Source of the DNA: Dactylellina haptotyla
Taxonomy: Eukaryota; Ascomycota; Orbiliomycetes; Orbiliales; Orbiliaceae
Assembly: GCA_031310005.1 (NCBI GenBank)
Contig: CM062382.1
Span: 2,728,001 to 2,792,000, forward strand
Length of the DNA: 64,000 nt
Direction of reading: 5' to 3'
A program made the translations under genes and the position numbers. Positions 58,137-64,000 of this stretch are shown piece after piece; within the stretch, counting starts at the first letter, position 1; each line of letters starts with the position of its first letter. The notes under the pieces were generated by a model. The model had not been told where the DNA came from. It worked only from the letters and a program-made list of their open reading frames with translations, and searched no databases.

Positions 58137-59395
58137 ACTAATACAGGCTTTTATAGTTTTTATTTATCCAGTTGTTATATTTATAACTTAATTAAACTGC
58201 TAGCATTTAAATTTGGTTTTTGGATCCTATCCCAACACACGTGAATTTAGTCCTCGTTAAGTTGATAAATCAGACTGTAGCTAACCCAACTCGTTTTGAA
58301 TCGAATTCGTGCCGCCCAATTTTCTTCAAGACAATTAAGTAGAAGGTGCGCAATTTCCTGAATAATAATAGAGAGGGCTTCTAGTTCCGACTTCCCTTGC
58401 AGTGGCAAATTGACTGTTGAAATATGATAGAGTAGGCTTCAGAGCAAAGCTAACTTTCATGTCTTCACTCTGGGAAAAAACACTTATAATTTCTATTCGC
58501 CTGAGCCTGGCCTGAAATTCTTGCCATGACGCATTGATGCATATCGAAATGGTGATATCATTTCACGACTGGCTCGGTTTCACTTAAGAGGTTGAAAGAT
58601 AAATTAAATCCTTAATAAGACTGACCAAAGTCTGGGCGTATTTAAAAATTGATATCTATATATACATATACACACTAACTACCGCAGCTACTAGCAGGCA
58701 GTTTTGAAGCCTTCGAGATATATAAGAGTATACGAGAACCTGTTCTTGCTAAATAATAGTATAGTGCCCATCAGCTAGTTTCCCCAGAATTCGGCAGATT
58801 TAAAACTGAAGTGCATTGTGAGCATTGCTATAGTTATCGAAAGTTTAAGGTCGTTCACGGGGGTATGAACATTTATACGGTACATGGGTCAGTGAATTCC
58901 AAATTGACCCGCGAGCCTGCGAGATAGCACGCAGTAAATCCAACCAAGCTAGGTTGAATCTAGAGCTCTTGTCCTTTGAACCCCACAATCGTGTCGAAGT
59001 TGCTATGAAGGTCTCGATTGATCAAGATGAGCTATTTTAGAGCTCTCTGAAGATCCAAAAGAACCTAGGCAGAATATTGAATGGGCGGATGGTTATAACA
59101 CGAAATCAGGAGCTACGGGACTTTTTCTATTTGAAGAAACAGTTGTAATATGCTATGAATCTCTCGTAATTAAAATTTCAAGCTTGGAAACATAGTTTTA
59201 TGGAATTCTTACTTCGCTAATTTTCGACTATGTTGTTGGGGAAGTGACTGTCTACTTTAAATTGATTGCAATAGTTAAGGATTTAGAACCAATACAAGCT
59301 GCAGGGGCATTTTTACTTGTACACTTATCTCACCACGATATACACAAGATATCGATCGTCATCCTCTAGTACTTGATGTTGAAATCTTCAAGTAA
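58137..59395. other. Spacer after the NLR gene
   Basis: About 1.26 kb, AT-rich, between the NLR and a convergent orphan gene. No frame with features was seen. Confidence 0.5.
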
Positions 59396-60525
59396 TCATG
59401 TTGTTGTTAGCCTGTCAATGCGAGATAAAACCTCCCGTGAGCTTTTTATTGCCTCTATATCTTGTGGCCTAACTCTGTGCATTGCCTTGACAGCAATCCC
59501 CAAGTTCTGCAAACTGGCAGAAAGTTTCTCTAGTATGCCCAAACTCTTTTGGTGTGCATCTAGTCCGAAGAGAGATCTCAAATGAGTAGTCTCGCGAACC
59601 AGACCTCTTCCTGTTTTTGCATTTGGGTTGCGACTAGCCACCCAGAAAGACCAGAAATGGGCGGCCCCAGTCTCGGGACCAAACAAAACTTGAAACCCGA
59701 GACTGCGGACAGCCAGTCTTGTAATATTGGCGGCCAGTTTCGTAACATGGGTGGCCAGTCTCGTAATACGGGCGGCCAATACAAAATCCCACAAATAAAA
59801 CTCTGTATGAAAGTCAACGTAGCGGGGTTTTGTCTCTACTATCTGAGTACACGCGGCGGACGCCCACTCTGTCAAGATTTCGGCGATATAAAATGTTAGT
59901 ATCATACGCCACGGCATTTGATTTGAATACCCTGAAACACAAAAGAGGGGGCCAGTGTTTAATAAAAAATAATCATATATCTTACCTCGAAGACGGCTAC
60001 GAAGGTAAGATGATTTGCATCTTGTCAGCCTTCAGTACAAGTTGGTACGGGGTTACATATTGTGGCTTACGAAATAATTCGGTTGCATACCACAGCATAT
60101 GGATGGATGGAGCCTTCCAATACCCCTTTGAAGCTTTTATTCTTTGATTTAGAAATTCGAGGTCTGGGAGGATCGATGCTCGAAGCCAACGGCTCCGAAT
60201 CTCCATTTCTTCAGGTTGAAGCTCTCTCCCATATAAATCATGAATTTGACTATCGGGGATTCCAGCCACTGTCAATATCTCTGTGTTATTTTTAGCTGGA
60301 TTAAGTAAAGAGGAACCAAAGCTATCAAAAAAAGCAAAATTCATGTCAAATTTACTCACATCTATATATATGGAATTGCTGGGGTGATAGCTCACGTCTC
60401 CCGTCTTTGTCAAGCATTTTAGAATATTCTTCTAAATGCGAGATCAATGTTTGACAAAACCCATCGAGGCTCCTGCTATGAGACATTAAATGCGCTACTG
60501 GCCTGGTAGATGAATTCGAAGTCAT
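59396..60525 (-). CDS. Orphan 308-residue protein with heptad repeat, next to the NLR
   Basis: Minus-strand exons 60525-60360, 60295-60071 and 59931-59396 join in phase (introns 64 and 139 nt) to about 308 residues. The N-terminus (MTSNSSTRPVAHLMSHSRSL) has no signal peptide. Middle blocks are IPDSQIHDLYGRELQPEEME and WYATELF. The last exon holds three copies of a seven-residue unit (ARITRLA, THVTKLA, ANITRLA) encoded by a 21-bp tandem repeat, then an amphipathic helical C-terminus (LGILEKLSASLQNLGIAVKA). An upstream in-frame Met exists (MLRIYVAMYRSREG). Family unknown. The exon joins use good donors (GTGAGT, GTAAGC), but intron 2 is long and could contain further exon sequence. Confidence 0.5.
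59713..59775. repeat. 21-bp tandem repeat, three copies
   Basis: Three adjacent 21-bp units beginning CCAGTCTTGTAATATTGGCGG, with 4-5 differences between copies and a 5-base start of a fourth. The unit length is a multiple of three, so the reading frame is kept: ARITRLA-type heptads on the minus strand, GGQSRNT-type heptads on the plus strand. Both frames are open, but the spliced minus-strand gene is better supported. Confidence 0.88.
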
Positions 60526-61573
60526 GTTGCGCCTTAGTGAGCCCTCGCGAGATCTATACATCGCGACGTATATTCGAAGCATATAGTATAGATCAGAGTG
60601 GTTATTCGAAGCTTGTGAGGGGTTAAATGGGCTGAGTTTGAAAAGATATATTATCTCTATATTTTTGACTATTCGCACGATATTTTGAGGAACTAGAAAG
60701 GCAGGCTTTTTCGAGTGATAAGGAACAGCGAATAACGTACTCGTACGTAAGGAACCGCGACCTCACAAATTCATCAAGTTTCAAGAAAAAATTTAAAAAC
60801 AAGGCTAGAACTCCAAGACAATAAAACACCACAACCTGCGTAAAAAAAAGGAACTGTCTTATTTATTTTACTTTAATGTGACATAGGAAATGTATAGTTC
60901 TTGGCTATAAGATTTAATGCATTCCTGATAGCCTCGATAGTAGGAGGCTACATTCCTGAGCTGCACAGAGGCGCGCAAACTGCGTGCGCGTGGAGTCGTG
61001 CGGTCACACCAACTTGCCGTTTTGGACGCATACCAAGAACAACTCTATCCAACCAAAGATGGACCGACATAGACAGCCTTCTCAAAAGCTGATTTCCTCC
61101 AATAATGATGGGAGTTCATATCAATTCTACCATCTCTTTAGGGGATGCATTGCATATGCAAAGGAAATGTAGATAACTGACGTGGCCTTTTTGCCTGACT
61201 GTTTAGGGCCTACTACGTCTCGGTGGAGTAGAGAAACGACTTTTCGAACTTATACTCGATCAATCGATTTCCTATGATTTTATCTAACAAGGCTTAAGGT
61301 CCACTCGGTCCGCTCGTTCGCCAATTGGGCAGCAGTTCGAATTACAAATTATAAACCCTCAGTTTCAACACAGAGGCTTCACGAGTTCTAAGAAAAAAGT
61401 TTGCTACCAGCGTCCCGAATTTTAGTCAATATCTCACTAATCACATCCGCTTTCCATAACACTAAGGCTCCACTCCCGGAAGCGATAGTTACCTAATAAC
61501 TTGTAAATCCTAGACCTCCCAGTATTTGCTTTCAAATTCCTCGGGATATTCAAAAATACGGCCTACGGGGTCC
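60526..61573. other. Divergent promoter spacer
   Basis: About 1.05 kb between the 308-residue gene (minus) and the 270-residue gene (plus). Short frames only; nothing recognised. Confidence 0.5.
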
Positions 61574-62571
61574 ATGCCTTCTGAGGATATGAGTGATCAA
61601 GCGACAGACAAGCCCGTGATCATAGAGCTCGAAATCGCAAACTATGCTCATCCGCAACTCGCCCCGAGTGATGACGATGAAGAGAAGAGAAGATATAGAG
61701 AGAAAATAGATGATGCTTTAGACAGCCTAATCGGGGCGGGTGGAAATTTTGCATTCGACTGCGGTGGCGAGCATGGTGGTCAAGCACTACCACCGAAGAG
61801 ATTGAATAACTTTGGGCGTAAATGCCCATGGAAATACTCAAGTCACAAGCCAAATAAGTTACCATCTGGCGAAACAATTAGTATTAGCGTAAGTTGGAGC
61901 GTTTATTTCAAGAGTCATTTAAGTTTCGTGGACTTACTTTTTTTGAAACTATGCTAATATACAGCTCATGGGTGTATTTATCTGTTATAGTTAGAATTAG
62001 AACTCTGTGGGTTGCCAGAGACAAAAAATACGATCATGGAACAGTTTTGCCGGGTGCTATTCGCGACGGATATCAACATGAATTCTTATATCAGTGCCAT
62101 ATCTGTGACAGGTATTTTAGGAATTTCGCCAAAAGGAAAAGAATTCTCCTATACTTGGAACACCACTCTCTTCTCGGGTATAGTCAAAAGTCGTGGTAAG
62201 AATCTCGAAGATTGGGCTCCGCGCAATCTCGACAACATTAAGCTTCCCCAATGGTAAGGAACCTACAAACTAATAAGAGTTTATGGACTATAGAAGAAAA
62301 GGGAGAACGGCTGACAACCTTCCTCTTGTTACTTAGGTTTACAGCAGCTTGCTATATGCTTGGCGACCCCTATTTCGCCCAGCATTTCGTATGTTCCATG
62401 GCAGTGACAACCACTCTCGGCAAGAAAGAAGATGCAATAAACAGACTCGGGGTCGTCGCTAAGAGCTTGGAGCAGCCTCTGGTAATAGAAGCAACCAAAT
62501 TTTATGGTGAAATATCCAGTAAAGCTTCAGATATTCTTAATGACATTGTCAAGTCCCCCCACAAAATCTAG
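61574..62571 (+). CDS. Orphan 270-residue protein in the NLR neighbourhood
   Basis: Three exons (61574-61888, 61991-62253, 62337-62571) join in phase to about 270 residues. The start MPSEDMSDQATDKP is the first ATG in frame; the second Met is five codons on. Features seen are an acidic stretch near residues 31-45 (SDDDEEKRRYREKI), a Gly/Cys-rich turn (AFDCGGEHGGQALPP), a beta-rich middle (SISLELELCGLP) and a helical C-terminus (GVVAKSLEQPLVIEATKF). No signal peptide, membrane segment or known domain was recognised. It lies 174 nt upstream of and parallel to the next orphan gene, which suggests an associated pair. Confidence 0.6.
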
Positions 62572-62744
62572 AAAAGAAGACGATAATAAAAACCAACCGA
62601 AAAGAGGGTGTATCGAGATACTAATCCGCCAGATATCTATAGTGTAAAGCGAAATTCAAAGGTTCAAATAGGGCAACTGCGGATTCAGAGTGGTCATCCA
62701 AACTCAAAGCTTTCATAAATTTTTGTGTCGAAACCTTAAAGGTC

Positions 62745-63760
62745 ATGGCTGATATGGCACTAAGTATGGACAAATATTAGCATCCGCCTTACCACTGAGA
62801 GAGAGATATCCATAGCTAATTTCCCGCATAATTGTTAGACCCATTGTTTCCAAATATGCACATGATTCTAGGGAATCGATTGTTCGAGCTAATCGGTTAC
62901 GCCGGCGACCTCTGTACAAGCAATAAAGAGGTGTTTAAACTATATAAAAAATACCGGGAGGAACTTGATCAGGAAATCAGAAAATATATACAGCCTAGTA
63001 TTTTCGCCGGATTGACAACATTGGGAAGTGCAGGGTGGCAATATTTTACCGCCAGCACCCTCATGGCCATGACGACCCCGACCTCACTCGCTTGCATCGC
63101 TTTTGTTATCACTGTTGTTTTTGTCGCGAAGATTGGATATGCCCAGTGGAATTCAAGCTGCGCGTCTCAGAAAATCCAACAATTTGAAAAGGGTGAGAGA
63201 CGATTCCTACACCTTTGTATAGATTTATTCATATGTATCCTATCTTGTCTCACAGTCGTATGCCCATTCCATTACATGCAAATTAGCTAATGTGTTTGAA
63301 CGATTATTCAGTCACAAACATTGTCACCGAGATTTGGTCTTTCATGGGCGAAACGTATGTGCTCCTCAACTGTATCAACGGAGACAATAAAAAGGATCCA
63401 GAGCTTAAGAGCCTGATGGAAAAGAACCCGGAACTATGGAGCATTGTCCAGAAAATACTGAAGAAACATTGCACTGAAGACAGTTCAGAAAAATCCAAGT
63501 GTGGCGATAAAGAGATCAAGGAATATCTCAAGATGAGTGCCGAAAATCTCAACAACAAGCTAGTTGAACTTAGCGATCATTGTGGTTTCAAGATGCCAAG
63601 CGCTGTGCCTGTGGAGGCCGCTTCAGAATCTTCGCGTGGGCAGGAGACACCAAACCTCGCAGTCAAGACGGAGAAAGAACGCAATAGTTTACAATCCAGT
63701 CTACCCAGATTTATCCAGAGGGTTGGGCCTAAGATAACTGTGTGTAGCGGAGAGAAATAG
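62745..63760 (+). CDS. Orphan 273-residue protein with hydrophobic helical hairpin
   Basis: Three exons (62745-62763, 62839-63192, 63312-63760) join in phase to about 273 residues. Exon 1 is 19 nt and encodes MADMAL. Residues 12-65 are helical and charged (EVFKLYKKYREELDQEIRKY). Residues about 66-112 form two hydrophobic segments, GLTTLGSAGWQYFTASTLMA and LACIAFVITVVFVAKIGYA, likely a membrane hairpin. A helical soluble region follows (IVTEIWSFMGETYVLL) with many Lys/Glu, then a Ser-rich tail ending PRFIQRVGPKITVCSGEK. No signal peptide. A central short hydrophobic hairpin in an otherwise soluble helical protein is a common layout of membrane-inserting factors, but no family was recognised and the function is unknown. 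Confidence 0.6.
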
Positions 63761-64000
63761 AGAAACCCGGTACTTCCCAGCCGTAGCTAGCCTCTCTTAT
63801 GGGGATCCCGGCCCAGCGAGATACCTTTCATTTTCTTTAATTATCCTTTACGTCAACGTACGTCTGTGCTTACGAAGTAGCCAGTTAGTGTTTATATCTG
63901 AAATCTACTGAAATGTTCTTATATATACTCTCAAGTCTAATTACAAAAATACTACAATGTCTGGTCTCGTGGGGACAGACTGGATAAATTCATCTATTAT

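Overview
The window looks like nuclear DNA of a filamentous ascomycete (Pezizomycotina). Almost every gene is interrupted by short GT-AG introns of about 50-140 nt with CTAAC/CTGAC-like branch sites, genes lie on both strands with AT-richer spacers, and the content is typical of such fungi: a PNP-NACHT-ankyrin NLR-type receptor, secreted GH28 and GH16 enzymes, an intramembrane-anchored GH125 mannosidase, small secreted proteins, a fungal PPR protein and Erg8. A class-level placement (for example Leotiomycetes) would be a guess. No prokaryotic features, CRISPR arrays, rRNA or convincing tRNA genes were seen.

Layout. 1-1758 is the ankyrin tail of an NLR-type gene cut by the window edge. 2.07-4.42 kb (minus) is TRS85, and 5.0-7.0 kb (minus) is a six-exon secreted GH28 enzyme with a duplicated Cys-rich N-terminal module. 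9.56-11.56 kb is CCA1, followed on the opposite strand by a three-exon, 35-residue metallothionein that simple ORF finding misses. 14.2-19.3 kb is an old tandem array of about three units, each carrying a small secreted-protein gene; only the first copy looks whole. ERG8 (minus, 19.5-20.85 kb) diverges from a 1274-residue mitochondrial-type PPR gene (22.26-26.08 kb). 28.6-31.0 kb is an orphan 786-residue protein with a long leader. TTI2 is at 33.3-35.15 kb, a small secreted protein at 35.95-36.76 kb, GH125 at 37.6-39.7 kb and a J-domain protein at 42.0-43.3 kb. A short AAL-like lectin gene, an orphan 187-residue gene and a GH16 glucanase follow on the minus strand between 44.1 and 49.4 kb.

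The right end (52.1-63.8 kb) is accessory. It holds an apparently intact PNP-NACHT-ankyrin receptor of about 1947 residues, followed by three spliced genes of unknown family. One encodes a protein with a hydrophobic two-helix hairpin, another carries an in-frame 21-bp tandem repeat. Together with the paralogous ankyrin tail at the left edge, this makes the window a slice of an NLR-bearing variable region enclosing a housekeeping block.

How the genes relate. TRS85 (vesicle tethering and autophagy), CCA1 (tRNA 3' end), ERG8 (mevalonate pathway), TTI2 (PIKK maturation) and the PPR gene (organelle RNA) are unrelated housekeeping functions. GH28, GH16, the lectin-like protein and the small secreted proteins suggest plant or fungal wall interaction. 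The NLR and its orphan neighbours are the best candidate for an undescribed self/non-self or immunity module, but that is inference from position only. Exon models were built by hand; every boundary given keeps reading phase, but none has transcript support.
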